Source of the DNA: Duganella fentianensis
GTDB taxonomy: Bacteria; Pseudomonadota; Gammaproteobacteria; Burkholderiales; Burkholderiaceae_D
DNA length: 64,000 bases
Assembly (NCBI RefSeq): GCF_009857835.1
Contig: NZ_WWCL01000002.1
Coordinates: 930,001-994,000, forward strand
Direction of reading: 5' to 3'
The notes beneath the pieces were generated by a model. That model ran no database searches. It was not told the DNA's origin and saw only the letters and a program-made list of their open reading frames with translations. Shown piece after piece: positions 32,821 to 42,317 of this stretch. Within the stretch, counting starts at the first letter, position 1; each line of letters opens with the position of its first letter. The translations under genes were made by a program, and so were the position numbers.

Positions 32821-34791
32821 ATGTCGCTACTGGCTCATCAGCTCGAACTCCTGTCGCCCGCCAAAACTGCCGAGATAGGCCGCGAAGCCATCCTGCATGG
32901 TGCCGATGCGGTCTATATCGGTGGCCCGGCTTTCGGTGCGCGCCACAATGCCAGCAACACCATCGAGGAAATCTCGGCACTGGTGCAATTTGCTCACCGC
33001 TACCGTTCGCGCATCTTCGTCACGCTCAATACCATCCTGCATGATGCCGAGCTGGACGCGGCACGCAAGCAGATCTGGCAGCTGTACGAAGCTGGCGTCG
33101 ATGCGCTGATCGTGCAGGACATGGGTCTGCTGGAGATGGATCTGCCGCCTATCCAGCTGCATGCCAGTACCCAGTGCGATATCCGTACGCTGGAAAAGGC
33201 CAAATTCCTTGGCGATGTGGGCTTTTCCCAGCTGGTGCTGGCGCGCGAACTGACGGTCGAACAGATACGCCAGATACACGCGGCGGTCGATACGCCGCTC
33301 GAATACTTCGTCCACGGCGCATTGTGTGTTGCCTTTTCGGGCCAGTGCTACATTTCGCACGCCGACACGGGCCGCAGCGCCAACCGCGGCGACTGTTCGC
33401 AAGCCTGCCGTCTGCCTTACACCCTGAGCGACAGCAAGGGCCGCGTAGTGGCTTACGAAAAGCATTTGCTGTCGATGAAGGACAATGACCAGAGCCGCAA
33501 TCTGGAAGCGCTGGTGGATGCCGGCGTCCGCTCGTTCAAGATCGAGGGCCGCTACAAGGACATGGGCTATGTGAAAAACATCACGGCCCACTACCGTCTG
33601 CTGCTGGACGAACTGCTGGAGCGCCGTCCTGAGTTCAGCCGTGCCGCCAGCGGTCACACGGAGATACTGTTCACGCCCGATATCGACAAAAACTTCCACC
33701 GCGGCCACACGGACTATTTCGCCAACGGCCGACAGGACGACATCGGTGCTTTCGATTCGCCCAAATATGTGGGCGTGGAGCTGGGTACAGTAACCAAGCT
33801 GGGCACCGACCATTTCGACATGCTGACCAATGCCGCCATGGCCAATGGCGACGGCCTGAACTACATGCACAAGCGCGAGACCTGCGGTATCCAGGCCAAC
33901 GTCGTGAAGAAGCTGGGCGAGAACGAGGATGGCCAGCTGTGGCGCGTGTTCACCAACGAGGCGATCAGCGCCCTGCCCGGCCTCAAGGTCGGCCTGTCCA
34001 TCAACCGCAACCGTGACCACCAGTGGGAAGCGACGCTCAACAAGAAGTCGGCAGAGCGCAAAGTGGGCCTGCAACTGACGCTGAGCGAACAGCCTGGCGG
34101 GCTGAGCCTGTCGCTGCGCGATGAGGACGGACTGAGCAGCGTCACTACGGCCCAGCTGGAATTGCAGACGGCCCAGAATGCCGATCAGGCCGAGGCCTCG
34201 CTGCGCGCCAGTCTCGGCAAACTGGGCAATACCATGTTCGCACCGCTCGGCATCGAACTGCAGCTATCGCAGCCATGGTTCGTGCCGGCAGCGGCCATCA
34301 ATGCCCTGCGCCGCGACGCCATCGAAGCGCATGAAGCGCTGCGGCTGGCGGCGTGGGAGCGGCCACAGCGCAAACCGGCGGCACAACCGCCTGCCGTATA
34401 TCCGGACACCCAGCTCAGCTATCTGGCCAATGTGTATAACGAAAAAGCCCGCGCCTTCTATCACAAGCATGGCGTGCAGCTGATTGCGGCAGCCTATGAG
34501 GCACACGAAGAAGCCGGCGAAGTGCCGCTGATGATTACCAAGCACTGCCTGCGTTTCTCGTTCAACCTTTGCCCCAAACAGGCCAAAGGTGTACAGGGTG
34601 TGCAGGGTCAGGTACGGGCCGAGCCGATGACGCTGGTCAGCGGTGACGAAACCTACACGCTGCGCTTCGATTGCAAACCGTGCGAAATGCATGTGGTGGG
34701 CGCGATGAAGCCGGGCATACTGAAGTCGGCGCCACCGTCGAATATTCCGTACAGTCCTATCACTTTCCACCGTCAGCGTCCGAACAGCTGA
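32821..34791 (+). CDS. rlhA: 23S rRNA 5-hydroxycytidine synthase (U32 family)
   Basis: 656-aa member of peptidase family U32 (E. coli RlhA/YdcP is of equal length), which hydroxylates C2501 of 23S rRNA. Seen: ELLSPAKTAEIGREAILHGA at the N-terminus, then QLHASTQCDI, the U32 signature region EYFVHGALCVAFSGQCYIS, the iron-sulfur-type Cys in RGDCSQACRLPY, and FKIEGRYKDMGYV. C-terminal Cys (KHCLRFSFNLCPKQ, CKPCEMH) complete the set. Monocistronic, ended by a strong terminator. Confidence 0.9.
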   Translation: MSLLAHQLELLSPAKTAEIGREAILHGADAVYIGGPAFGARHNASNTIEEISALVQFAHRYRSRIFVTLNTILHDAELDAARKQIWQLYEAGVDALIVQDMGLLEMDLPPIQLHASTQCDIRTLEKAKFLGDVGFSQLVLARELTVEQIRQIHAAVDTPLEYFVHGALCVAFSGQCYISHADTGRSANRGDCSQACRLPYTLSDSKGRVVAYEKHLLSMKDNDQSRNLEALVDAGVRSFKIEGRYKDMGYVKNITAHYRLLLDELLERRPEFSRAASGHTEILFTPDIDKNFHRGHTDYFANGRQDDIGAFDSPKYVGVELGTVTKLGTDHFDMLTNAAMANGDGLNYMHKRETCGIQANVVKKLGENEDGQLWRVFTNEAISALPGLKVGLSINRNRDHQWEATLNKKSAERKVGLQLTLSEQPGGLSLSLRDEDGLSSVTTAQLELQTAQNADQAEASLRASLGKLGNTMFAPLGIELQLSQPWFVPAAAINALRRDAIEAHEALRLAAWERPQRKPAAQPPAVYPDTQLSYLANVYNEKARAFYHKHGVQLIAAAYEAHEEAGEVPLMITKHCLRFSFNLCPKQAKGVQGVQGQVRAEPMTLVSGDETYTLRFDCKPCEMHVVGAMKPGILKSAPPSNIPYSPITFHRQRPNS

Positions 34792-34797
34792 TACAAA

Positions 34798-34834
34798 AAC
34801 GGCGCCCAGTTCACACCGGGCGCCGTTTTCTTTT
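34798..34834 (+). terminator. Rho-independent terminator after rlhA
   Basis: AACGGCGCCC (34798-34807) pairs with GGGCGCCGTT (34818-34827), followed by a T-rich stretch (TTTTCTTTT). It ends rlhA transcription, and the symmetric A-rich 5' side may also serve the opposed gene. Confidence 0.85.
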
Positions 34835-34864
34835 GCCGGGCCGGCATGGCCGGCGCCTGCATGC

Positions 34865-35248
34865 TTAACGCATCATGTCGGCTTTGAGGAAGTATTTGCG
34901 GGCGTATTTCAGCAGCTGGCCATCGCTAGGATGGTCGGCGCTTTCCACGCTCATAACGCACTCGGCGACGGCTGGATGGGCACGCAGCATGTACTTCATC
35001 AGCTCCAGTTTTTCGTGGCCAGGGCCAACGATCAGGATTTCGGTGCTGCCGCTCAGGGCCTGGGCCACGTCGTCAAAATATTGCTTGTTTTCCGGCGCCC
35101 GGCCCGAGCCGGTCGAGCCCGATTTGCCGTGCAGGTGCGGATGCTTCGAGTGAGTTTTAATGACTTCGCTGTCGGCGGCTTCAGCATTGAAATGGATAAC
35201 GTGTGCTTCGGTATGATCGATCCACGCGACAACATGATTGAAAGACAT
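34865..35248 (-). CDS. eRF1-like / translational machinery protein
   Basis: 127 aa from the ATG at 35248 (GGAG 8 bases upstream); a longer frame is not used. MSFNHVVAWIDHTEAHVIHF, the His-rich KHPHLHGKSG and IEILIVGPGHEKLELM-like GPGxxK motif (here STEILIVGPGHEKL) match small betaproteobacterial proteins related to the bacterial eRF1/host-attachment superfamily. Exact role unknown; probably a ribosome- or stress-associated factor. Confidence 0.7.
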   Translation of the reverse strand: MSFNHVVAWIDHTEAHVIHFNAEAADSEVIKTHSKHPHLHGKSGSTGSGRAPENKQYFDDVAQALSGSTEILIVGPGHEKLELMKYMLRAHPAVAECVMSVESADHPSDGQLLKYARKYFLKADMMR

Positions 35249-35444
35249 AAACGACTCCATAGAATTTAAACGTGGTGCCTGTAAGTCGCCGCAAAGCACC
35301 TGCGTTTCGATATTTTTCTTGTGGCAACGATTAAAGTCTAGTGAAGTTAACTCGCAGAATCTTTGATGTAAATCAATCAGTCGTGTGACAGTTCTGTTCG
35401 CTTGTAGGTGCTTGAATTTGCCCTGAAACCCGCACTGCAGCCTG

Positions 35445-36446
35445 TCAGGCCGCCGGTTCTCTCGCTTGCGTTTGCTCGGCCCAGTCGGCCCGTATCCTTA
35501 TCAGTTCCGGTAATGCATGCTCAAAGGCATCAACCATTTGCGGATCGAAATGCAGGCCTTTGCCGGCCCGGATGAAGTCGCAGGTGTCGCTCAGGCTCCA
35601 CGCTGCTTTATACGGGCGCTGCATGGTCAGGGCATCGAACACATCGGCCACGGCCACCAGCCGTGCTGCTTCGGGAATGGCCGTGCCAGCCAGTCCGTGG
35701 GGATAACCTGTGCCATCCCAGCGCTCGTGGTGCGATAGCGCGACATCGCGTGCCATGGCGAAGATTTCACCGTTGCCGCTCTGCAGTATCTGCGCGCCGA
35801 TTTCCGTATGGCGCTTCATCACTTCCCATTCGTCGGGCGTGAGCGTGCGCGGCGCCTTGAGGATGGCGCTGGGCACGCCGATCTTGCCGGTGTCATGCAA
35901 GGGCGCGGCCAGCTCCAGCTGTTCGACTCTTTCGCTCGCCCAGCCCAGCGTGCTCGCCAGCGTGCAGGCATAGGCGGCCATGCGCCAGATGTGGGCGCCC
36001 GTATCGTTATCGTTGTAGTGGCCTGCTTCGCCCAGCATGTATACCGCTTCACGCCGGGCGCGGGCGACATCGTTCAGGTGCACCAGTGACAGATGGGTGG
36101 CCACGCGGCGCAGCAGTATGGGCACGGAGATCGGCTTTTGCACATAGTCGACTGCGCCCGCATCGAAGCCGCGCGCCTCGTCTTCCGTGGCCGTCATGGC
36201 GGTGAGGAAGATCACGGGAATGTGGCTGACCCGCGCATCGGCCTTGAGGCGGCGGCAGACTTCGTAGCCATCCAGGCCCGGCATCATGATGTCGAGCAGG
36301 ATCAGGTCGGGCTGTATGCGGCTAGCCAGTTCCAGCCCTTTGGCACCGTTGTTGGCAAACACCAGACGATATTTATCCCGCATCACCTGCAGCAGCAGGT
36401 TGAGGTTGTTGGGCTCGTCGTCTATGGCCAGGATGATTTTCTGCAT
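35445..36446 (-). CDS. Response regulator with HD-GYP domain (c-di-GMP phosphodiesterase candidate)
   Basis: 333 aa. A receiver domain occupies about 1-125 (acidic pocket DDE at 9-11, phospho-acceptor Asp52 in LLDIMMPGLDGYEV, Lys in VQKPIS). The HD-GYP domain follows with HDTGKIGVP, HTEIGAQIL, LSHHERWDGTGYPHGL and the metal-site VADVFDALTM. The GYP loop residues Gly-Tyr-Pro are intact, so c-di-GMP hydrolysis is likely. It overlaps the hybrid kinase gene by one base (ATGA-type coupling), which identifies its sensor partner. Confidence 0.92.
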   Translation of the reverse strand: MQKIILAIDDEPNNLNLLLQVMRDKYRLVFANNGAKGLELASRIQPDLILLDIMMPGLDGYEVCRRLKADARVSHIPVIFLTAMTATEDEARGFDAGAVDYVQKPISVPILLRRVATHLSLVHLNDVARARREAVYMLGEAGHYNDNDTGAHIWRMAAYACTLASTLGWASERVEQLELAAPLHDTGKIGVPSAILKAPRTLTPDEWEVMKRHTEIGAQILQSGNGEIFAMARDVALSHHERWDGTGYPHGLAGTAIPEAARLVAVADVFDALTMQRPYKAAWSLSDTCDFIRAGKGLHFDPQMVDAFEHALPELIRIRADWAEQTQAREPAA

Positions 36447-39097
36447 CAGGCTTGCCCTTGCCGGTTGAGGATCAGGCTGTCGGCCAGAGCGATGGCCTGA
36501 TCGAAGTCGAAATGCTGTACCGCGACCACCATGGGCTGTACCGCCGCGCTGCCCAGCAGCACTTCCAGCTGTGTAAGCAGGCTGCGCACGTCGTCGGGGT
36601 TGGCGCTCTCCAGTCCGCCCCGCAGGGCTTGCAGCAGTTGCGGAACTTCTGCCTGCTGCGCGGGCGGGGCTGCTGCCGCAGTGTTAGTGGCGGGTGTGCT
36701 GCTGCGGGTCAGCTCGACCAGTGGTAGCAGCTGGCCGAACTCGTGCTGCAGTTCCAGCGCAGACTGGCGCGCCTGCAGCAGATCATCGGCCTTGATGGCA
36801 ACATCGATCGTGCTGGCCAGCCTGGCGATGGCGGCTAGCTGAAGGTTGGCCGCCACGCCTTTCAATGCATGGGCCATGCGGCGGCCCAGTTCCGGCGTCG
36901 TATCGAGCTGCTGGGCGATACGCTGGCCATCAGCGCCGTGGGCCGTACAGAACTCTTCCAGCGCCAGACGGTACACCTGGGCGTCGCCCCACAGGCGCAG
37001 GGCACGCGGCAGCTGGATCAGGGGCGCCAGTGGGGCCAGCGCTGCGGGTATATCCGCCGCTGCATCGGCGGCCAGGGTGGGATTGAAGCGGCCACGGCCT
37101 GCTGGCACCAGGGTCTCCATCTGCTGCAGGATTTCCGCCAGATCGATGGGCTTGCCCAGCACGGCATCCATGCCCGCTTCGCGGCAACGCCGGTGGTCTT
37201 CCGGCAGCACGCTGGCTGTCAGCGCAATAATCGGCAGATAGGTGGCGTCGGACGGGCGCATCATGCGGATGGCACGGGTGGCTTCCAGTCCGTCCATGTC
37301 CGGCATCATCACATCCATCAGCACCACATCGAAATCGTCCTTGAGACAGGCATCGACGGCGCCATGCCCGCTGTCCTGCCAGATCACCTCGTGACCCAGC
37401 TGGCTGAGGCGCAGCATCACCAGTCTGGCATTGGTGGCGATGTCTTCGGCCAGCAAGATGCGGAAGGCGCGCGGCGCGCGCGCGCTCAGCTCATAGTCGT
37501 CGGCCGGCAGCAGCACAGGTGTGGCAGTGCTGTGCACGGCTGGCAGGGGCAGCGTGAAATGGAAGGTCGAGCCGGCGCCATAGCTGCTTTCAGCCCAGAT
37601 TTTGCCGTGCATAAGCTCGACCAGATTGCGGCAAATGGTGGTCCCCAGCCCGGTGCCGCCAAAACGCCGCGTAGTGCTCACATCAGCCTGAGTGAACAAC
37701 TCGAACACCCGTTCCAGCTGTTCCTCCGTCATGCCTATGCCGGTGTCGCGTACGGCGAAATGGATCTGGCCATCGTCCAACGCCTTCAGCTGCAGGGTAA
37801 TACTGCCGGCGTGGGTGAATTTGATGGCGTTGCCCACCAGGTTAAGCAATATCTGGCGGATACGGGTGGGGTCGCCCAGACAGATGGCGGGCACGTTGGG
37901 GGCCACCTCGACCAGCAATGCCAGTTGCTTGTGGCGCGCTTCCTGATCGAGCAGCCTGAGTACATCGCGCAGCAGGCGCGTCAGGCTGAACGGCAAGCGT
38001 TCCAGTTCCGTCTTGCCGCCTTCGATCTTGGAGTAGTCGAGGATATCGTTGATGATGCCGAGCAGGTCTTTGGCCGACTGGTGTACCGTCCGCACATGCT
38101 CGCGTGCCGTGCCGGCGACGCTGGCGTCGGCCAGCACCAGTTCCGAGAAGCCTATGATGGCGTTCATGGGCGTGCGGATTTCATGGCTCATATTGGCCAG
38201 AAAACTGGCTTTGGCACGCATGGCCGCTTCCGCCTGGTCCTTGGCATGGCGCAGATCTTCTTCGATGGTGCGCTGGGCCGTAATGTCGGTGATGAAGGCG
38301 ACGAAATATGGCTGGTCCGGCGCCAGCCGGGTGTGGCCCAGTGCTATCGATACGGGAAAGGTTTCACCATTGCGGCGGCGCGCGCGCACTTCGCGGCTGA
38401 CCCCGATGGAGCGGTAGCGCACGGCCGTATCAGCCTGACGGAAATACTGCTGGTGAGCTTGGGCTTCAAGTTCGGGCAGCAGGCAGGCAACGCTGTTGCC
38501 GTGAATTTCGCTGTGGCTCCAGCCAAACATTTCTTCAGCGGCAGGATTGAAGACGTCGATGCGCCCTTCCCCATCGGTGGTAATGATAGCATTGGCCGCC
38601 GTCTGCACTATTGCCGACAGCTCGCCCGTGGTGGTGCTGATCTGCCTTTGCAACTGGGTGCGGTAGGCACGCAGTTCGTCTTCGGCGCGGCGCTTTTCCG
38701 TAATGTCGCGGGCGATCTTGGAGGCCCCGATAATCTCGCCCTGCTCGTTCAGAATGGGCGAGACAGTGACGGAGACGGCAATCTGGATGCCGTTCTTGCA
38801 CACCCTCAAGGTTTCGAAATGCGCGACCTGGACGCCCTGGCTGATCTGGCGCAGGATGGCCTGTTCTTCACTGAGCCGGTCCGCTGGCAGCAGTAGCTGG
38901 ATGGACTGGCCTATCATCTCTGCGGCCGTATAGCCGAAGATGCGCTCGGCCGCAGGATTCCAGCTAGTAACGATGCCGTCTAGCGTTTTGGTAATGATGG
39001 CATCGCTGGAGGATGCCACCAGAGATGCCAGCAGTTCGCGGCTATGCGCGTTGATTTCATGTTGCCATGTAGGTGTACATGTGCTGGTGACGGCCAT
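36446..39097 (-). CDS. PAS-PAS hybrid histidine kinase with receiver and Hpt domains
   Basis: 883-aa soluble sensor kinase with no membrane helix. In order: PAS1 (about 20-140, ERIFGYTAAEMIGQ), PAS2 (about 155-280, EEMFGWSHSEIHGNS), HisKA with the phospho-acceptor His in ANMSHEIRTPMNAIIGF, HATPase (LVGNAIKFTHAG, DTGIGM, GGTGLGTTICRNLVELM), a receiver domain (LMDVMMPDMDGLEATRA) and a C-terminal Hpt (AHALKGVAANL). The full phosphorelay lies in one protein. Translationally coupled to the HD-GYP regulator, so c-di-GMP turnover is the likely output. Confidence 0.93.
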   Translation of the reverse strand: MAVTSTCTPTWQHEINAHSRELLASLVASSSDAIITKTLDGIVTSWNPAAERIFGYTAAEMIGQSIQLLLPADRLSEEQAILRQISQGVQVAHFETLRVCKNGIQIAVSVTVSPILNEQGEIIGASKIARDITEKRRAEDELRAYRTQLQRQISTTTGELSAIVQTAANAIITTDGEGRIDVFNPAAEEMFGWSHSEIHGNSVACLLPELEAQAHQQYFRQADTAVRYRSIGVSREVRARRRNGETFPVSIALGHTRLAPDQPYFVAFITDITAQRTIEEDLRHAKDQAEAAMRAKASFLANMSHEIRTPMNAIIGFSELVLADASVAGTAREHVRTVHQSAKDLLGIINDILDYSKIEGGKTELERLPFSLTRLLRDVLRLLDQEARHKQLALLVEVAPNVPAICLGDPTRIRQILLNLVGNAIKFTHAGSITLQLKALDDGQIHFAVRDTGIGMTEEQLERVFELFTQADVSTTRRFGGTGLGTTICRNLVELMHGKIWAESSYGAGSTFHFTLPLPAVHSTATPVLLPADDYELSARAPRAFRILLAEDIATNARLVMLRLSQLGHEVIWQDSGHGAVDACLKDDFDVVLMDVMMPDMDGLEATRAIRMMRPSDATYLPIIALTASVLPEDHRRCREAGMDAVLGKPIDLAEILQQMETLVPAGRGRFNPTLAADAAADIPAALAPLAPLIQLPRALRLWGDAQVYRLALEEFCTAHGADGQRIAQQLDTTPELGRRMAHALKGVAANLQLAAIARLASTIDVAIKADDLLQARQSALELQHEFGQLLPLVELTRSSTPATNTAAAAPPAQQAEVPQLLQALRGGLESANPDDVRSLLTQLEVLLGSAAVQPMVVAVQHFDFDQAIALADSLILNRQGQA

Positions 39098-39228
39098 AAG
39101 GTAGGTGAAGAACAGTAGCTTATGTACTAACTCTACCTTTTTTGCGCGAACAAATTATCACCAATTGTCACAAACGAAAGCTGTCCCGGTGCTCTGGTTG
39201 CGAATCAGACACAAGCCGGGGGCCCGCT

Positions 39229-40059
39229 TTACTGGCGGCTACCTGCTGCGCTGAGTGCCTGCAGCTCTTCTTCGCTAAAGCCGGCGCGCAGGCGGGCTTC
39301 GATATTGAAGGGCCCGCGCGGTGTGGGCGCACGATAACGCTGGGCCAGCTCGGCATAAGTGGCGGGCAGTGCCAGTCCGCGCTGCTGGCATTCATGGGAG
39401 AACCAGCGGTTACCGATTTCCACATGGCCCACTTCGTCGCGCAGGATAATGTCGAGGATGGCAGCTGCAGCCTGATCGCCCGCCTGCGCCAGTTTGGCCC
39501 GCAGTGGCGGAATAGCGTCCAGCCCGCGTGCTTCCAGCGTACGCGGCACCAGCGCCATGCGCGCCATCACATCGTCACGCGTGCGGTCGACCATTTCCCA
39601 CAGACTGTCATGGGCGGAAAAGTCGCCATAGGCATAACCCAGCTGCTGCAGATGGCCGGACAGCATATGGAAGTGGCTAGCCTCTTCATCCGCCACGCGC
39701 AGCCAGTCGACATAGTATTCGGCCGGCATGGCAGCGAAGCGCCACAGCGCATCGAGCGCCAGATTGATGGCATTGAATTCGATATGGCTGAGCGCATGGA
39801 TCAGCATGGCACGTCCTTCGTTGCTGGCCATGGAGCGCCGCCCGACTGCCAGCGGCGGCACCAGTTCCGGCCGCACAGGCCGGCCCGGGATGGCGCCCCG
39901 GCTCACCAGTCCGGCCTGCTGGTCTAGCTGCAAACTGCCGGCCTGCCATGCCGCCTTCATGGCGTGGACGGCCGCCACTTTGCTGGCTGGATCGGCCAGC
40001 AGCAGGCAGGCCAGCGCGGACTGGCGTAATTCGGTGGGCTGGGAAGCTGGAGCGGACAT
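39229..40059 (-). CDS. DUF455 family ferritin-like protein
   Basis: 276 aa from ATG 40059. Ferritin-like helices with carboxylate and His pairs typical of di-iron sites are visible: HIEFNAINLALDALWRF, DEEASHFHML, DEVGHVEIGNRWF. These match the DUF455 family common in proteobacteria, whose biochemical role is unsettled (oxygenase or iron handling). Divergently placed from the following serine hydrolase; no operon partner. Confidence 0.85.
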   Translation of the reverse strand: MSAPASQPTELRQSALACLLLADPASKVAAVHAMKAAWQAGSLQLDQQAGLVSRGAIPGRPVRPELVPPLAVGRRSMASNEGRAMLIHALSHIEFNAINLALDALWRFAAMPAEYYVDWLRVADEEASHFHMLSGHLQQLGYAYGDFSAHDSLWEMVDRTRDDVMARMALVPRTLEARGLDAIPPLRAKLAQAGDQAAAAILDIILRDEVGHVEIGNRWFSHECQQRGLALPATYAELAQRYRAPTPRGPFNIEARLRAGFSEEELQALSAAGSRQ

Positions 40060-40170
40060 GACGATACGGTGCACGGAAAAGGCCGCAGTGTACCATCCGC
40101 CCGGCGGTTTGCTTGGCAGCGGGCAGCGGGCCACAGTATGCTAAGGCTTTTGTCTGTGCGGGGATGGCCG

Positions 40171-41451
40171 ATGTCGCGTGTGCTCAGTGGTTTGCTTGCT
40201 ATGTTGTGGATGTCGCTGGCACATGGCCAGCATGCAGCGCTGGACCGCGAGCTGGCGGCGGTGGCGCACGACCCTGCCCTGCCGCTGGCCAGTCTGTCGG
40301 TGCTGGCGGTGCGCGCCGGACAGGTGGACTACAGCTTCCAGAGCGGCACGCGCCAGCTCGATCAGCCCGCGACCAGCGTGGGGCCGGATACGCTCTACCG
40401 GATTGCTTCCATCTCGAAAATGGTCACGGCCATGGGTGTAATGAAGCTGATCGAACAGCATAAACTTGATCTCGATACGGATGTTTCGCAGTATCTGGGC
40501 TACCCCTTGCGCAACCCGGCCTTCCCCGGGCAGGTGATTACGCTGCGTATGCTGCTCAGCCATACTTCCAGCCTGCGCGATGGCGCCGGCTATTACTGGG
40601 CCGGCGAGCACCCTATCGGCACTGAACTGACCCGGGGCGATCCGTCCATGTGGAGCAGCACGGCGGCGCCGGGGCAGTTTTTTACCTACGCCAACCTGAA
40701 CTGGGGCGTGATCGGTACACTGATGGAAGCTGTGACGGGCGAACGCTTCGATCTGCTGATGCAGCGCCTGCTGTTACAGCCCATGGGCATCAGCGGCGGC
40801 TATTTCCCGCCCGCTTTCAGCGATGCCGAACTCGCCAGACTGGCAACGCTATACCGCAAGCGCAGCACTGGCACGGAAATCTGGGACAGCACAGGACCCT
40901 GGATAGCGCAGGCGGACGACTACCGCGCCGCCCGCCCGCACAGCACGGTTCCGGCCAGTTATCGGCCGGGCCAGAACGCCACCCTGTTCAGTCCTACCGG
41001 CGGCCTGCGCATTTCCGCCCTTGGACTGGGCCAGCTGATGCAGATGCTGCTCCAGCAGGGCCAGTATCAGGGCCGCACCATATTGCAGCCGGACAGCATA
41101 CGGCTGATGTTCAGCCAGCAGTGGCTGTATGACGGCCGGAACGGCGACACCGAGCAGGGCCAGTACGGCAGCTGGGGGCTGGGCAGCCAGCGCTTTGGCC
41201 AGCTCGCCGACGGACGCGACCGGCTGGTAGAAGATGCTGGCTTCCATGCAGTGGGCCATCTGGGCGAAGCCTATGGCCTGCTTTCCACCTTTGCCGTCGA
41301 TTTTGAACGGGGCATAGGCATGGTCGTGCTGATCGGCGGGCTGGGACGCGATCCGGCTCTGTATCCGGGCCAGTACTCGGCACTGACGCGCAGCGAGGAA
41401 AGAATCCTGACGGCGCTGTACCGCCATGTCACACGGCGCGACGCGCCCTGA
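40171..41451 (+). CDS. Serine hydrolase of the class C beta-lactamase/PBP family
   Basis: 426 aa. ATG 40171 is chosen because GGGGATGG lies just upstream and a signal peptide follows (MSRVLSGLLAMLWMSLAHG); ATG 40138 is possible. Active-site Ser-x-x-Lys is SISK in YRIASISKMVTAMGV, the Tyr-x-Asn motif is YANLN, and a C-terminal HLGEAYGL stands in the region of the third motif. Probably a periplasmic esterase, peptidase or beta-lactamase-like enzyme acting on cell-wall or small substrates; specificity unknown. Confidence 0.87.
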   Translation: MSRVLSGLLAMLWMSLAHGQHAALDRELAAVAHDPALPLASLSVLAVRAGQVDYSFQSGTRQLDQPATSVGPDTLYRIASISKMVTAMGVMKLIEQHKLDLDTDVSQYLGYPLRNPAFPGQVITLRMLLSHTSSLRDGAGYYWAGEHPIGTELTRGDPSMWSSTAAPGQFFTYANLNWGVIGTLMEAVTGERFDLLMQRLLLQPMGISGGYFPPAFSDAELARLATLYRKRSTGTEIWDSTGPWIAQADDYRAARPHSTVPASYRPGQNATLFSPTGGLRISALGLGQLMQMLLQQGQYQGRTILQPDSIRLMFSQQWLYDGRNGDTEQGQYGSWGLGSQRFGQLADGRDRLVEDAGFHAVGHLGEAYGLLSTFAVDFERGIGMVVLIGGLGRDPALYPGQYSALTRSEERILTALYRHVTRRDAP

Positions 41452-41597
41452 GTACGGGCCTTAGGTTCGCCGGTAACTCATCCCATTCCTACAAAGATGT
41501 GGGCCGCGCACTGATACCTGCGCGCCTAGGCTTGCTCCATGATGAGTCGTATCCCGTCGCCTGATGAACGGGCCATTACAACCACCTGGAGAACAAC

Positions 41598-42119
41598 ATG
41601 AGCTACCTAGACCGCGATACTTATGGCATTTATAGCGACACGGCAGATGACAGCGGCCCAGGCCCGCGCCTGATGGGGGCCGATACGCTGATCGGTGAAG
41701 ACGTGTACAACCGGCAGGATGAAGATCTGGGCGACATCAAGGAAATCATGCTCGATATGCGGCAGGGTCAGGTGGCCTATGCCGTGCTGTCCTTCGGCGG
41801 CTGGCTGGGCATGGGCGACAAACTGTTTGCCGTGCCATGGCAGGCGCTGCAGCTCGATACCTTGAACAAGCGCTTCCTGCTGGACGTCTCGAAAGAGCAC
41901 CTGAAAAATGCGCCGGGCTTTGACAAGGACCACTGGCCCGATATGGCCAGCACCGAGTTCAGCACGGAAATCCACAGCTTCTATCATACCCAGCAGAATC
42001 TGGGTGGCGCCCGCACCGCCAGCGGCAGCGTCATGGGCAGTGGCAGTAGCAGCCTGCAAAGCGATCCCGGCTACAGCGGCAGTTCGGAAAGCGGCTCTGG
42101 CCGCAGCGGCAATCTGTAA
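41598..42119 (+). CDS. PRC-barrel domain protein
   Basis: 173 aa. Residues about 20-100 form a PRC-barrel (LIGEDVYNRQDEDLGDIKEI, QVAYAVLSFGGWLGMGDKLF), followed by a conserved SKEHLKNAPGFDKDHWPDM segment and a Ser/Gly-rich tail. Cytoplasmic; such stand-alone PRC proteins are widespread in betaproteobacteria and often stress-linked. No neighbour clarifies its role. Confidence 0.85.
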   Translation: MSYLDRDTYGIYSDTADDSGPGPRLMGADTLIGEDVYNRQDEDLGDIKEIMLDMRQGQVAYAVLSFGGWLGMGDKLFAVPWQALQLDTLNKRFLLDVSKEHLKNAPGFDKDHWPDMASTEFSTEIHSFYHTQQNLGGARTASGSVMGSGSSSLQSDPGYSGSSESGSGRSGNL

Positions 42120-42135
42120 GTCCCTCCTCTCGGCC

Positions 42136-42182
42136 CGGCGCCGGCCACTGCACCAAGATGTAGCGGTGCAGTGCCGGCGCCG
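42136..42182 (+). terminator. Long hairpin after the PRC-barrel gene
   Basis: 42136-42154 and 42165-42182 pair over 18 bp with a single bulged C. No U-tract follows, so it may be a processing or transcript-stabilising hairpin rather than a classic terminator. Confidence 0.5.
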
Positions 42183-42317
42183 GCAGTTCTCCCTGCCCTG
42201 CCATGGCGGCTAGCCTGCTAATGGCTAGCTGCGCACCCAGGCTCTGCACCAACATCGGGCATTCCCACTGGCACGCTTCTTGATACTGAAGAAGCGTACT
42301 CATCTGGGACGTTCGAT

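Noticed and set aside
32603..32980. N-terminal extension of the catalase frame
   Set aside because: Translated sequence upstream of the ATG at 32602 has no catalase similarity and lies in the katE/rlhA promoter region.
36869..38896. 675-codon plus-strand frame opposite the hybrid kinase
   Set aside because: The minus strand carries clear PAS, HisKA, receiver and Hpt motifs; the plus frame has His/Gln-rich shadow composition.
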